A stretch of DNA of 64,000 bases from Cognatundibacterium jejuense (GCF_014284255.1 NZ_JACOFV010000002.1:1-64000), one strand, 5' to 3'; positions 34,533 to 44,351 are shown, counted from the first letter of the stretch. The notes: generated by a model not told the origin, from the sequence alone. Made by a program: numbers and translations.

Positions 34533-36164
34533 TTAGCTGCAAATATTATTCCCCATGCAGTTCGACATTGCGAGGGCAGATTTAGGGCTTACTGACATCA
34601 TGTGCTTATTTAAATACGCAAGAATATTTTTGGCATTATTCTCTATTTCATAACCGAACTCAAATTCTGCCAACAATTGAACGCCGTTTGTGGTGCTCAG
34701 TATTCCCCTTTGCATAGTGAGTTGCTCCCCGTGGCGTGTCAGATAAAAGGGGATGAGGTATTCTTCTAGCAAATTGGCCAATATTAAATGATGTGAAGCG
34801 ACGATGAGTAAGCCTTTTTGACTTAGTTCTTTAAGCACTGCAGCGGCGGCAGAAACAGATTCGACGTAATTGGTGCCGCGAAAAATCTCATCAATAAGAT
34901 ACGTGCCCAGATGGTTGCTATTGGCAGCATTTACTAACGTTTTTGCGCGTTTCATTTCAGCGATATAAAAACTCTCATTATTTGCTAAAGAATCCTCGTT
35001 ATGGATGCTCGTATAAACGGGACTAAGATTAATTTTTGCATCGTCTCCATAGCAAAATCCAAACGCTTTACCAACGACGAGATTAATGCCAATCGCACGC
35101 AGAAAAGTACTTTTTCCAACGCCATTTTGACCAGAAATAAAACACCCCTTAGCATGGAGCGATATTGACAATGGCGACGCATCGGTGAGCAATGGATGAA
35201 CAACGCGGTTTAGCGTCACACTATGTTCGTCAGAAATCGTCGCAAAACAAATTCTCGGTTGCGAATGAAAATGCCGCGCCAATTTAATATCAGCTTCTAG
35301 TTGAGCCACTGCCAAATAGCAGCTTTGCAAATTTATTCTATATCTATCAATCGTGCGCATGCCTTTAAAATAGTGGAGGATGTTTGCCATCTGAAACCAG
35401 TCGAAATAGGCAAGCATTTCAGGTAATACAAAAGCAGAACTAGCGCGACGTTGTAGCTGCTGATGAATATGAATAATCTCATGCTGCCCTGATCTGAAAG
35501 GCTCACATTCTATGCAAGGTTGTAAGCTGAGTTTGTAAGCAGTTTTGAGTAAAATTTGTATCGACTTTGACGACAAATTCCACATATATAATCTGTGATG
35601 AAATTGAATTTGCAGATGAAATAAAAAGCAAACAATCAACCCTGTGGCAATGAGCGTCACGGGATTGAAATACGAAAGCCCCGCCGAGATTGCAGCACCT
35701 AATGGGATGATCCATGCGTAACGATGCCACCGCTCACTTTGAGGCGTTGTCGAGGTGTCGAATAAAATGGTGGCGATCTCAGTTTCTGCGGTGCGTAAAA
35801 GCGCGCATTCTTGTTCTAATTTATTGAGATTGGATGCATCATTGATAAGTGATTGCAAACGAGATTGCTGATGAAAAAAATGCTCTTTCTTTTGTCCAAG
35901 ACGCAAGCGTTGATAAAAAAATTGCTGTGCAAAAATACTTGCGCCGATCGATATTTTTTTTAAATAATCATTCAGTAATAAATCATTCCAACTGATATTA
36001 TCAAGCGCTACGCCAGTGTCATTTAAGCTTTGATGATGTAGAGCGGCGATTTCTTCAGTGCTGAAAAAATGATCTTTCTTTTCAATAGCTTGGGGCCTGA
36101 ATCCGGGAATGATTTTAAGTTTGATATTTGTCCAGCTCAAAGCTAGCATCCGTAATAGTGACAT
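34533..36164 (-). CDS. Orphan MutS-like ATPase with membrane segment
   Basis: A 543-residue protein whose C-terminal third is a MutS-type ABC ATPase: Walker A FISGQNGVGKSTFLRAIG (about residue 340), NESFYIAEMKRAKTLV, Walker B GTYLIDEIFRGTN (about 425) and the switch ASHHLILANLL. The N-terminal mismatch-recognition and connector domains of MutS are absent. Instead there are helical segments and a hydrophobic pair around residues 155-190 (WIIPLGAAISAGLSYFNP, then a valine/leucine-rich helix). Similar membrane-linked MutS-related proteins exist, but their role is unknown. ATG 36164 has AAGGG eight bases upstream. AT-rich, next to an IS remnant: probably acquired. Confidence 0.8.
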   Translation of the reverse strand: MSLLRMLALSWTNIKLKIIPGFRPQAIEKKDHFFSTEEIAALHHQSLNDTGVALDNISWNDLLLNDYLKKISIGASIFAQQFFYQRLRLGQKKEHFFHQQSRLQSLINDASNLNKLEQECALLRTAETEIATILFDTSTTPQSERWHRYAWIIPLGAAISAGLSYFNPVTLIATGLIVCFLFHLQIQFHHRLYMWNLSSKSIQILLKTAYKLSLQPCIECEPFRSGQHEIIHIHQQLQRRASSAFVLPEMLAYFDWFQMANILHYFKGMRTIDRYRINLQSCYLAVAQLEADIKLARHFHSQPRICFATISDEHSVTLNRVVHPLLTDASPLSISLHAKGCFISGQNGVGKSTFLRAIGINLVVGKAFGFCYGDDAKINLSPVYTSIHNEDSLANNESFYIAEMKRAKTLVNAANSNHLGTYLIDEIFRGTNYVESVSAAAAVLKELSQKGLLIVASHHLILANLLEEYLIPFYLTRHGEQLTMQRGILSTTNGVQLLAEFEFGYEIENNAKNILAYLNKHMMSVSPKSALAMSNCMGNNICS

Positions 36165-36185
36165 GTTGCAGACCCTTATTAATGA

Positions 36186-36203
36186 CACGCCTTTGAAGGC
36201 GTG
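36186..36203. promoter_or_regulatory. Palindrome upstream of the MutS-like gene
   Basis: CACGCCTTTGAAGGCGTG has 8-base perfect arms around a 2-base centre, 22 bases before the MutS-like start. It could be an operator or a hairpin in the leader. Confidence 0.45.
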
Positions 36204-36435
36204 GATCGGATATGGGGTGCGGATGTAAAAATTGCAAGTACCTCACTGTCAGCGATGTCTGAGCCAAGCGATTTTATTAAAAGTAATTCGTTTTACACCG
36301 CAAAGATACGCTTGCGATGTTTAGATCAAAATTGAGTACGCGCCAACATAAAGCAATAATCAATGCGACAAACGGGGAGAATTTTTTCATGGCACCAAAT
36401 ATTAAAAAATCAATATTATCTAAATATCACTACAT

Positions 36436-36464
36436 TTTGTCCTCTATTTTGATACAGGTATAAT
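36436..36464 (+). promoter_or_regulatory. Probable promoter of the mks operon
   Basis: A perfect -10 TATAAT lies at 36459-36464, with a weak -35 TTTGTC at 36436-36441 (17-base spacer), 58 bases before the first gene. Confidence 0.55.
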
Positions 36465-36522
36465 GCAAGCATAGAATTTATTTAGTTGCAAAATATCAAT
36501 ATAAGGTATTCCATAAAGTTGC

Positions 36523-37875
36523 ATGCAAAATTTTAGTGACGACACTCACGTCCAGAACGAGGATGACCTCGCACTGCAGACGTATTTCAAAACTGGTATT
36601 TCTCCCGACGACGTTTCCGCCGTTTTCCCTCTGAAGCGTGGCCAGCCTGTGTTGCAGGCATTCACGGCTTTGTTTCATGGCGGCTTTAACGGGGTATTGT
36701 TGCGCCTGTTGGTATTGCGTGAATTGACTGCAGATGTAGATTCGCCATCGCTAAGCCGTGCGGATATCAATACCAAACTCGGCTATCTGGAACCGGAAGC
36801 ACTAGAAACTGTGCTGGCTCGCTTGCGCTCAACCGGACTGTTGAACTGGGACGCGAGTCAATCGGTGTACCGTATTGCGCCGACCGCAAGGAATGTACTG
36901 TCGGCAATAGAGTCATTGTTACAGGTCGAAGAGAACAATGATCAGGCAGAAATGAGCTACATGCTGACGCAGGTGGCAGGTGCACAAGCAGTTGGCGGAG
37001 TCTCAGTCGAACAGTTACATCATTTGTTAGGTCGCCTGATTGAGCTGACCGAAGAATTTTCTGATGCGATTGCATCGGGTTCAGAATTCCAACTCCGTGC
37101 CGCGCAACAGAAATGGCATACCGCATGTGATTGGGTAGAAAAAGGCTCGCAAATTATTCACGCCATCACTCATGATGAACGCGCCGATGCGGCAACACAC
37201 AGGGCTGCACAAGCGATTGGTCGGGCGCAAAGCGCGCTGCTGAACATGCAGGGCATGTTTTCACGTGCACTCAATCAAATCGAGCGGCAACGCGTGCATC
37301 TTGGTCAATCAGGCTTGTCGACGACCGATATTAAAACCTGGTTGTTGCAGAAAGATGATCTGGCAGCACTAGCTGACGAGGCATTAGCACAACCAGTGAC
37401 CCCGTTATTTATTACGCCGTCAGAAATGATCGACGTCGCTGAAAGCGAATTATTAAGCCATCGCGTATCAGCCATCGCTGGTGCCTTACCGGTTGGTGAA
37501 AATGCGATTTCCGTCGCCAATGATGATAGTGACGCACTACACGAGTTGGATCACTGGCTGGATTTGCTGCATAAAACTGACGCCAAAGAAAAACCCATTG
37601 CATTACAAGATATTTTGCTGCCGGCTAATTTTGCGATTGCCTCGTATCGCGCGTCGATGTTGCCGTTGCTTGGCGACGCCAATGAATCGGCGTTGCAAGG
37701 CGCGACCGGCACGCTGGCGCGCTTGCCATTGGTCTTCAATTCCAAAGACAAAATGCAAAAGTTACACGACCCGCATATTGCGGCGATGTCCATTGCGAAT
37801 CTGAGTTTCGTTGAACGCAACGAGACCGTCTCAGAGTCAACCAGCACACTAGCACCGAATAGAGAAACACCATGA
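36523..37875 (+). CDS. mksF: MksF/MukF-like kleisin subunit of an SMC complex
   Basis: A 450-residue protein beginning a three-gene operon with a KITE-like and an SMC-like protein. The N-terminal 120 residues look like a winged helix (LRLLVLRELTADVDSPSLSRADINTKLGYL and VLARLRSTGLLNWDASQSVYRI). A long helical middle follows (about 130-270, Gln/Ala-rich: AIGRAQSALLNMQGMF). The rest is acidic with a C-terminal winged-helix-sized domain. That is the MukF/MksF plan: winged helix, helical bundle, linker, C-terminal winged helix. Sequence similarity is too low for me to be certain by eye; the order mksF-mksE-mksB is the main support. The last four bases overlap the next start (ATGA). Confidence 0.62.
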   Translation: MQNFSDDTHVQNEDDLALQTYFKTGISPDDVSAVFPLKRGQPVLQAFTALFHGGFNGVLLRLLVLRELTADVDSPSLSRADINTKLGYLEPEALETVLARLRSTGLLNWDASQSVYRIAPTARNVLSAIESLLQVEENNDQAEMSYMLTQVAGAQAVGGVSVEQLHHLLGRLIELTEEFSDAIASGSEFQLRAAQQKWHTACDWVEKGSQIIHAITHDERADAATHRAAQAIGRAQSALLNMQGMFSRALNQIERQRVHLGQSGLSTTDIKTWLLQKDDLAALADEALAQPVTPLFITPSEMIDVAESELLSHRVSAIAGALPVGENAISVANDDSDALHELDHWLDLLHKTDAKEKPIALQDILLPANFAIASYRASMLPLLGDANESALQGATGTLARLPLVFNSKDKMQKLHDPHIAAMSIANLSFVERNETVSESTSTLAPNRETP

Positions 37876-38579
37876 CCGAAGATGCACAAATTCTGATCGC
37901 GCGCCTGTTGGCGCACCAAACTTTGCGCCGTGAAGACAAACTCGTGAAACGCGCTTTGTCTGATGAAATTTTCCGCACCGAATTGGATACGCGGCTCAAA
38001 GCCTGCGGCATGAAATTCATGGATAACGTGTATGCAGATTACGTCACGCTGGCACTGACTCGCGATAGCGAATCCAAAGTATTCGGTACTAAAGAAACCT
38101 GGCAGAACAATAATTTTGGTCTGGCACGTGATGGCGTCGCGCTCTTAGTCGTACTGTGGTCACTGATCATTTTGCCTAAACGCGAACGACAAGAAGCACA
38201 TCAATTAGCAGAAGAAGATCAGAACGATATGTTTGGTAAAGAAAAGCCATTGCCGCGTGCAGAAGATACGTCGATCGGCATTTCGTATCGCGCTTTGCTG
38301 GCAGACTTTGGCGACAAGCTGGGTAAAAAAACCCGTATGGATATGAATCTGGGTCAACTTGCACGCGTAGGTTTTATTGAACGCAAAGGCGATATGATTT
38401 TAGAAGGGCCGTTACTCGATTTATTGATGGATACCGACACCTTAAAGGATCGCATCATTAATGGTGCGTTGTCAGATATTTTTCATATACCTGCGCCACG
38501 GACACCCGCCATCATCGCGGCCGACACAGTCAACAATGTCGACACCAGCGATGGAGAAATCGCACCTGACGCAGAATGA
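37872..38579 (+). CDS. mksE: MksE/MukE-like KITE subunit
   Basis: A 235-residue protein translated from an ATGA overlap with mksF. Two winged-helix-like halves are visible: residues 1-100 (RREDKLVKRALSDEIFRTELDTRL) and 140-200 (SYRALLADFGDKLGKKTRMDMNLGQLARVGFIERK). This is the KITE architecture of MukE/MksE, which bind kleisin and modulate SMC ATPase. The tail is acidic. Size matches MksE. It is 78 bases before the SMC gene. An unrelated DNA-binding role is possible, but the three-gene context makes the KITE reading most likely. Confidence 0.62.
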   Translation: MTEDAQILIARLLAHQTLRREDKLVKRALSDEIFRTELDTRLKACGMKFMDNVYADYVTLALTRDSESKVFGTKETWQNNNFGLARDGVALLVVLWSLIILPKRERQEAHQLAEEDQNDMFGKEKPLPRAEDTSIGISYRALLADFGDKLGKKTRMDMNLGQLARVGFIERKGDMILEGPLLDLLMDTDTLKDRIINGALSDIFHIPAPRTPAIIAADTVNNVDTSDGEIAPDAE

Positions 38580-38657
38580 TCAGCCATCTGATAAGCCATC
38601 AATTCCTATTTTTATTGATACGCATATCAACGTTCACCAGACAAAAGAATACACACC

Positions 38658-41489
38658 ATGTTTCATATTAAATCGTTAGAGTTGGTTCATTGGGATTACT
38701 GGCAGCGGATTAAAAATATCCCACTCGACGCCAAGATCATTACCATTGCCGGGCAAAACGGCTCAGGAAAAACCACCCTATTGGATGCTTTACGTACCTT
38801 GTTCGGTCTTGAATGTTCGATGGGGCGTTCGTATAAACATTATGCGCGTCACTCTGGTCAACAAACGGCATGGATACGCTCGGTTGTCGACAATAGCGCG
38901 GTAGGGCCACAGATCTCGAATCGACCATTTCGTATGTCTGGCTTATACGATGATGAAGTCACATTGTTTTGTAAGATAGAAAAAAACGGCGGTGACTGGA
39001 AGCGTCAATATCTGATGCGCGGTGGCAAAGTTGAAATCGAAGAAGTCACCGAAGCGAATGATTGGCTAGGCGTAGAGAGCTATCGGAAACGTTTATCCCA
39101 TGCGGGTTTATCGAATGCGATGGGTAAAGTACTGGCGCTGGAACAAGGCGAAACTGACAAGCTATGTGAATATGCACCGCGCCAATTGCTGGATCTGGTA
39201 TTCCAGGTGTTCGGCGATAAAGAAGTGCTGGATGCGTATGATGATGCGAAGCGCCATCAACGTGATACCGAAACCGAGTTACAACGTTTTGAAACCGAAC
39301 TCGAAGGCGCAAAAGCTAACCTCGAAGGTTTGCGCCTGAAAGTCGCGAATTACCACCAGTATGAAAGCCTGAGCAAAGAAAAGCGCGATCTGCAAGAAGA
39401 GGTTTTACCAACGCTGCAATATCACGAAGACCTGGAAAAAGCCAACGCGACCAGCCAGTCTTTACGTGCTTCGCGCCGCTTCCTGAAAACACAGGACGAC
39501 GCTTTATCCGAGCGTCGCCAGCATCTGGCGCAGCAAGCACAACAGGTATCCGAAGCCAAGCAAGCAGAAGCTGCACTGGAGGCAGAAGAATCATCGCTGC
39601 GTGAAAAGCTCTCGCATATCAATGCTAAATTAAAGCCGCAAGAAAGTTTGCTGGAGCAAAAAGCCCGGTTGCAAAAACTGGCTGCCGAAGCTGATGCCGA
39701 TGTTGCCAATATCGCTGACGAGCTAGAGAAAAAAGAAGCCGAACTTTCGCGTCAAAAATCAGAACGCGATAGCCTGAGCCAACGCATTACCGCTGAAATG
39801 GATACGATTGCGGCGCTGCAAGGTAAATCGAGTTTACCGGATCCGGAAAATGTCCGTCAGATGCGCCGTGCTTTGAATGACGCCAACATTGATCACTGCA
39901 TGTTGCCGGATATTGTCGAGGTCACAGACCCGCAATGGCAAGGCGCCGTTGAAGGCGTATTGCGCGGCTATACGTCGGTCATTTTGCTCGACAAAGCGAG
40001 CGACGCAGCTGCCGCTTATCGTATCGGTGAAAAACAAAAATACAGCCACTTCATCGTTCCCGATCGTATCAGCGCCCCCTTGGTCAAAGATCGCAGCCTG
40101 ATGTCTGTTGTGAACTTCACGGCACAAGCACCGGCCTGGCTGATCGAGCAATTACAACGCATCGACACGGTTGCGTCGATTGAAGCAGGCATGAAACTGC
40201 CACGCTCACAGGAATGGATTACCCCCGACGCTTATCATTTTGAACGCCGTGGTGGACGCTCTTTATTTGTCGATGCTTCGCGCTATCGCTTTGGTAATGC
40301 AGGTCGTAGCCAACGTCTGGAAGCGTTACTCAAATCATTGCCGCGCCTGCAATCGCAAGAAGACGTGCTGACGATGAATATCAGCAAACTGGCAGGTGAA
40401 ATCAGCGCTTATAAAGCGCGTCTGGCCGGTGTTGACGCAGCAAAAGAGCTGAGTGCTCGCCACGCAGAATTTGAAGAAGCAAGCCGCAATACGCAACCGC
40501 TCAAACAGCAACGTATCGAAGTCGGTAGTCGCCTGGGCGAACTCGCACCTTTACTCAAAGCTGCAACCGAACAACGTTCAATTGCCCATTTAAAATGGGA
40601 GCAAGCGAAGGCTGCAATTGCCGATGCTGAGACCCAGTTACGTGCGTCTGAAAAACGCCACGCTGAAGAACGCAAAGCCCAATTTGAAACCTTGCGTGCG
40701 ATGCGCTCAACGTGGCATACCCTGCCACCGAATTGGAAGCGAAGTTCGCATCGTAAAGATTTGGTTGCCGAACATGAAAACGTGCATCAGATCGAACTCC
40801 GCATCCGCAGTTTGACGAATAATCTGGCCCGTGATGATTGGGAGACAGACTCAACGGTAGTGGATCAGTACACCCGTTTAAACGCTCTGCTACAAGGTCG
40901 TCAGGCAGAAACGGATGAACGCCGCTACCAGAACAACCGCGCGATTGAAGCTACCGTGAATGCGCGTGCGGCCTATATGGATCGCTTACGTTTCACCATC
41001 AAATCGTACAGCAAAAACATTAAACAGCTAGGCGAGTTAGCGGGTATTGAAGTCCATACCGATCCGGTCAAACTGGAAAACGATGATATCCAACTGGCGC
41101 AAGCGGGCTTGCATGTACGCTTTAAGTTTGATGGCAAAGGCCCTATCGGCATGAACGACGGTGAAGCATCCGGTGGTCAGCAGGTCATGAAATCGTTGAT
41201 ACTCTTGATCGGCTTATTGAAATCGGAAGATGGCTCAGGAGGTTTTGTGTTCATTGACGAACCATTTGCCCATCTGGATATTCGTAATATTCAGTTAGTG
41301 GGTGAATTCCTCAAAAATACCGACGCGCAATATCTGATGACGACGCCATTGACGCATAACACCGACGTCTACGATCCATCCGAATTGACGCTAATCACCA
41401 GCAAAAAGAAAAAAGATACAGAATGGGCGCAACCGATTTTTGTCCTGCAACGTAAAACAGAAAAAGTAAAAGAACGCGCAACAACATAA
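38658..41489 (+). CDS. mksB: MksB-like SMC ATPase
   Basis: A 943-residue SMC-family ATPase, expected to dimerise and organise or process DNA with the two upstream subunits. The N-terminal head has Walker A GQNGSGKTTLLDALR (about residue 31) and a Q-loop region LALEQGETDKLCEYAPRQLL (about 158). Coiled coils run about 190-385 and 555-760. Between them is an SMC-hinge-like globular part (ILLDKASDAAAAYRI, HFIVPDRIS). The C-terminal head has the signature GEASGGQQVMKSLILL (about 835), Walker B FVFIDEPFAHLD (about 863) and D-loop. It is shorter than MukB, as MksB proteins are. A RecN/SbcC-like repair ATPase is the alternative, but the hinge argues against SbcC. Confidence 0.75.
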   Translation: MFHIKSLELVHWDYWQRIKNIPLDAKIITIAGQNGSGKTTLLDALRTLFGLECSMGRSYKHYARHSGQQTAWIRSVVDNSAVGPQISNRPFRMSGLYDDEVTLFCKIEKNGGDWKRQYLMRGGKVEIEEVTEANDWLGVESYRKRLSHAGLSNAMGKVLALEQGETDKLCEYAPRQLLDLVFQVFGDKEVLDAYDDAKRHQRDTETELQRFETELEGAKANLEGLRLKVANYHQYESLSKEKRDLQEEVLPTLQYHEDLEKANATSQSLRASRRFLKTQDDALSERRQHLAQQAQQVSEAKQAEAALEAEESSLREKLSHINAKLKPQESLLEQKARLQKLAAEADADVANIADELEKKEAELSRQKSERDSLSQRITAEMDTIAALQGKSSLPDPENVRQMRRALNDANIDHCMLPDIVEVTDPQWQGAVEGVLRGYTSVILLDKASDAAAAYRIGEKQKYSHFIVPDRISAPLVKDRSLMSVVNFTAQAPAWLIEQLQRIDTVASIEAGMKLPRSQEWITPDAYHFERRGGRSLFVDASRYRFGNAGRSQRLEALLKSLPRLQSQEDVLTMNISKLAGEISAYKARLAGVDAAKELSARHAEFEEASRNTQPLKQQRIEVGSRLGELAPLLKAATEQRSIAHLKWEQAKAAIADAETQLRASEKRHAEERKAQFETLRAMRSTWHTLPPNWKRSSHRKDLVAEHENVHQIELRIRSLTNNLARDDWETDSTVVDQYTRLNALLQGRQAETDERRYQNNRAIEATVNARAAYMDRLRFTIKSYSKNIKQLGELAGIEVHTDPVKLENDDIQLAQAGLHVRFKFDGKGPIGMNDGEASGGQQVMKSLILLIGLLKSEDGSGGFVFIDEPFAHLDIRNIQLVGEFLKNTDAQYLMTTPLTHNTDVYDPSELTLITSKKKKDTEWAQPIFVLQRKTEKVKERATT

Positions 41490-41641
41490 AGAAAGTCTCT
41501 TAGGGCGAATGCAACCCGCCAACCCCGTGCGTACGCGGTCACCGCGTGGGTTGCTCCTGCCCTACCAAATTAAATCGACTTTAGAAAAGCATGTCGCGGC
41601 GGTGTTATCATGCGTGCTTTACATAGTTTCCCTCTGTATCT

Positions 41642-43063
41642 ATGTCTATCCCCGCCACCATCGAGCAAGCCGCTACTGTCAAAAAATATCTGCCCTGGGT
41701 CGTCGCCATTGCCTTGTTCATGGAGCAATTGGATTCAACGATTATTAATACCGCTGTCCCAGCCATGGCGAACAGTTTACAGGTCAGTCCGCTGAGTTTA
41801 AAGGCAGTGGTTACCAGTTACATTCTGAGCCTGGCGGTAGGGATACCAGTCAGTGGCTGGATTGCTGATAAATTCGGCACCCGTAAAGTATTTAGTCTGG
41901 CAGTTGCCATTTTTACGCTTTCGTCAGTATTGTGCGGTCTGTCTTTGAATCTGCCTATGCTGGTTGCTGCGCGCATCATGCAAGGGATGGGGGCAGCGAT
42001 GATGATGCCGGTTGGTCGTCTAACGATTGTACGTACCTTTCCAAAATCAGAATTGCTGGCAGCAATGAATTTTGTGATTATTCCGGCCTTGATAGGTCCG
42101 CTACTAGGACCGACTGTAGGTGGCTTAATCGTGCACTGGCTGTCCTGGCGTGTAATTTTCTTTGTCAATATTCCTGTTGGTCTGGCAGCACAATATCTGA
42201 TCCATCGGCACATGCCAGATTACTACGGAGAAGAATCAAGACCACTGGATGTGAAAGGCTTGGTGTTATTTGGTACCGGAGCTGCCTTATTATCATGGTT
42301 GTTAGAAATTTTTGGCGAGCACTCGATCTCTGCTCCTATGACCTTTGGCCTGTTTGCACTGGCTTTGAGTTTGCTGGCATGGTATGGCTGGCATTCACAA
42401 CACACAGCAACGCCATTGCTCAGACTTCAATTATTTGATGTCCGTACTTTCAGGGTTTCAGTGGTTGGTGGCTTTATTACACGTCTGGGGCTTGGGGGGC
42501 TGCCATTTTTACTGCCACTGCTATATCAATTAGGGCTGAATCTGCCCGCCTGGCAGTCTGGTTTGTTGATGATGCCGGCCGCGGCTGCGGCGATGTTCAT
42601 GAAACTGATTGCCAGCGGTGTATTAAGGCGCTTTGGCTATCGCAAGGTGTTAATTCTGAATACACTGATGATAGGCGTAACGATCTGCACATTCTCACTC
42701 ATTACGCCCGGTACGCCTTGGTACATGATCGTCTTGCTTAGCTTAACGCAGGGGTTCTTTAATTCCTTGCAATTTACCAGCATGAATTCCATGGCGTACG
42801 CCGATATTAAACCCGCCGACACCAGCATGGCGAGCACCATTGCCAGTACTTTGCAGCAAATGTCGATGAGCTTCGGGCTGGCGTGCGGATCGTTGGTAAC
42901 GGCATGGTACCTGAGTGGATTGCCACAATCTGACAAAGTCGCGGTGACTTCTGCGCTGCATCACGCTTTCTTAACGCTGGGTATCATGACTTTATTTTCC
43001 TCTATCACATTCTGGAGCTTGCGCCCGGAAGATGGTGAAAGCGTCAGTAAAGGCAGCGCCTAA
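41642..43063 (+). CDS. MFS multidrug transporter, DHA2 (EmrB/QacA) family
   Basis: A 473-residue 14-helix proton antiporter. FMEQLDSTIINTAVPAMANSL (about residue 27) is DHA2 motif D1. GWIADKFGTRKVFSLA (about 76) is motif A and ARIMQGMGAAMMMPVGRLTIV (about 115) motif B. LIGPLLGPTVGGLIVHWLSWRVIFFVNIPVG (about 150) is motif C plus the W-R-W-I-F-x-I-N-x-P-x-G segment characteristic of EmrB. The substrate is unknown. It has no EmrA-type adaptor next to it, so export would be to the periplasm. It is 150 bases after mksB, and I found no terminator between them. Confidence 0.9.
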   Translation: MSIPATIEQAATVKKYLPWVVAIALFMEQLDSTIINTAVPAMANSLQVSPLSLKAVVTSYILSLAVGIPVSGWIADKFGTRKVFSLAVAIFTLSSVLCGLSLNLPMLVAARIMQGMGAAMMMPVGRLTIVRTFPKSELLAAMNFVIIPALIGPLLGPTVGGLIVHWLSWRVIFFVNIPVGLAAQYLIHRHMPDYYGEESRPLDVKGLVLFGTGAALLSWLLEIFGEHSISAPMTFGLFALALSLLAWYGWHSQHTATPLLRLQLFDVRTFRVSVVGGFITRLGLGGLPFLLPLLYQLGLNLPAWQSGLLMMPAAAAAMFMKLIASGVLRRFGYRKVLILNTLMIGVTICTFSLITPGTPWYMIVLLSLTQGFFNSLQFTSMNSMAYADIKPADTSMASTIASTLQQMSMSFGLACGSLVTAWYLSGLPQSDKVAVTSALHHAFLTLGIMTLFSSITFWSLRPEDGESVSKGSA

Positions 43064-43173
43064 GCACAATACTCTTCCCAACAAACGACATTTTTTAATG
43101 CTATGCGTGCAACGCCTTGAGAAGTAAAGCAGTATCAGGCACAATCCAGACACCATTTTTTTTGGATAAGAAT

Positions 43174-44331
43174 ATGAATGTCGATGCAGGTCTCGGAGCA
43201 GATGCGCTGGCGCAAGCAGTTGTCGTCAATGAAATAACAGGTGAAGGTCGCGACCCGCATTATGCACCTGAAGAACACGGCATTTGCGCCAATTGTGAGA
43301 CACCGCTGACCGGAGCGTACTGCCATGCATGCGGACAATCAGCGCATATTCACCGTTCGCTTTTGCATATGTTTGAAGAGCTTTTGCATGGTATCTTTCA
43401 CTTTGAAACAAAAGCCTGGCGCACAATTCCTGCCCTGATTTTTACTCCGGGCAAACTAACGCGCAATTACATCGCAGGACAAAGAACTCGCTACGTATCA
43501 CCACTGGCGCTGTTTTTGTTTTTGATTTTCCTGATGTTCTTTGTATTTTCTTTGACCAGCAGTCATTACGATGTGGACAATAGTGGAGGAAAGGCCGAAG
43601 CGAATGCAAGCATCAGTAAAGATCTGGACGCAGCAAAAATTAAACTACAATCCTTGACTGCAGAGCGAGAGAAATTAGCAAAAGGCGATCAGAAAATTGA
43701 AAGTATCAATGAAGAAATCAATGACACGAAAATTGAAATTGCAACCCTCGAAGTATCCTTGAAGGCGATAGGCCAATTACCAGCAAAAAATCCTGAGCCT
43801 AACGTTAGCAAAGATAAAAAGAGCAAACTAAGCGGTACGATTGACCTTTCTGGTGATGGCAACAAAGGATTCGATTTGGTACTGGATAACGAAAACGTCA
43901 GCGCTTCCACTCCATGGATAAAGGAGACATTGAAACATGCGGCACAAAATCCGGAATTGACACTCTATAAAATGAAGAGTGCGGCATCTAAATTTGCTTT
44001 TTTATTGATGCCAATTTCATTGCCATTTTTATGGTTAATGTTCATTTTCAAACGTCGATATGTCATGTTTGATCATGCTGTATTCTCGTTATTTTCGCTC
44101 TCTTTTATGGCGATACTGATTATGTTTGTCGCTATTTTGAGCAAATGTAATCTGGGTGGTGTCGCAGCATTTTTCACCGTAGTAGTGCCACCCGTGCATA
44201 TGTTTGCACAATTGCGTGGCAGCTATGCACTGACAAAATTCGAAGCATTCTGGCGAACTATCGCACTCTTATTTATTGCTTTGATTTCATTAATTATTTA
44301 TGCGCTGATTGTGGTTGGAATTAGTGCGTAA
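43174..44331 (+). CDS. DUF3667 membrane protein with N-terminal zinc ribbon
   Basis: A 385-residue protein of the DUF3667 family. A zinc ribbon (GICANCETPLTGAYCHACGQ, two C-x-x-C pairs, about residue 30) leads into HRSLLHMFEELLHGIFHFETKAWRTIPALIFTPGKLTRNYIAGQRTRYVSP, the family's diagnostic segment, then a membrane helix (about 123-142). Next comes a charged helical insert of about 110 residues, probably coiled coil, and four C-terminal helices. Function unknown. ATG 43174 is chosen (GGATAAG before it); the TTG at 43117 would add a non-family leader. It is 110 bases after the MFS gene. Confidence 0.85.
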   Translation: MNVDAGLGADALAQAVVVNEITGEGRDPHYAPEEHGICANCETPLTGAYCHACGQSAHIHRSLLHMFEELLHGIFHFETKAWRTIPALIFTPGKLTRNYIAGQRTRYVSPLALFLFLIFLMFFVFSLTSSHYDVDNSGGKAEANASISKDLDAAKIKLQSLTAEREKLAKGDQKIESINEEINDTKIEIATLEVSLKAIGQLPAKNPEPNVSKDKKSKLSGTIDLSGDGNKGFDLVLDNENVSASTPWIKETLKHAAQNPELTLYKMKSAASKFAFLLMPISLPFLWLMFIFKRRYVMFDHAVFSLFSLSFMAILIMFVAILSKCNLGGVAAFFTVVVPPVHMFAQLRGSYALTKFEAFWRTIALLFIALISLIIYALIVVGISA

Positions 44332-44351
44332 AAATATGTATTGATGTGCCC

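Larger units (their letters stand above)
36165..36522. other. Divergent promoter region between MutS-like and mks genes
   Basis: No gene is present in these 358 AT-rich bases. They hold the palindrome at 36186-36203 and the promoter at 36436-36464, described separately. Confidence 0.5.

Noticed and set aside
36523-41489. Calling the SMC operon a Wadjet defence system
   Set aside because: No JetD/MksG-type nuclease gene is next to it, and the flanking genes are an MFS carrier and a MutS-like ATPase. The sequence supports only an MksBEF-like complex.
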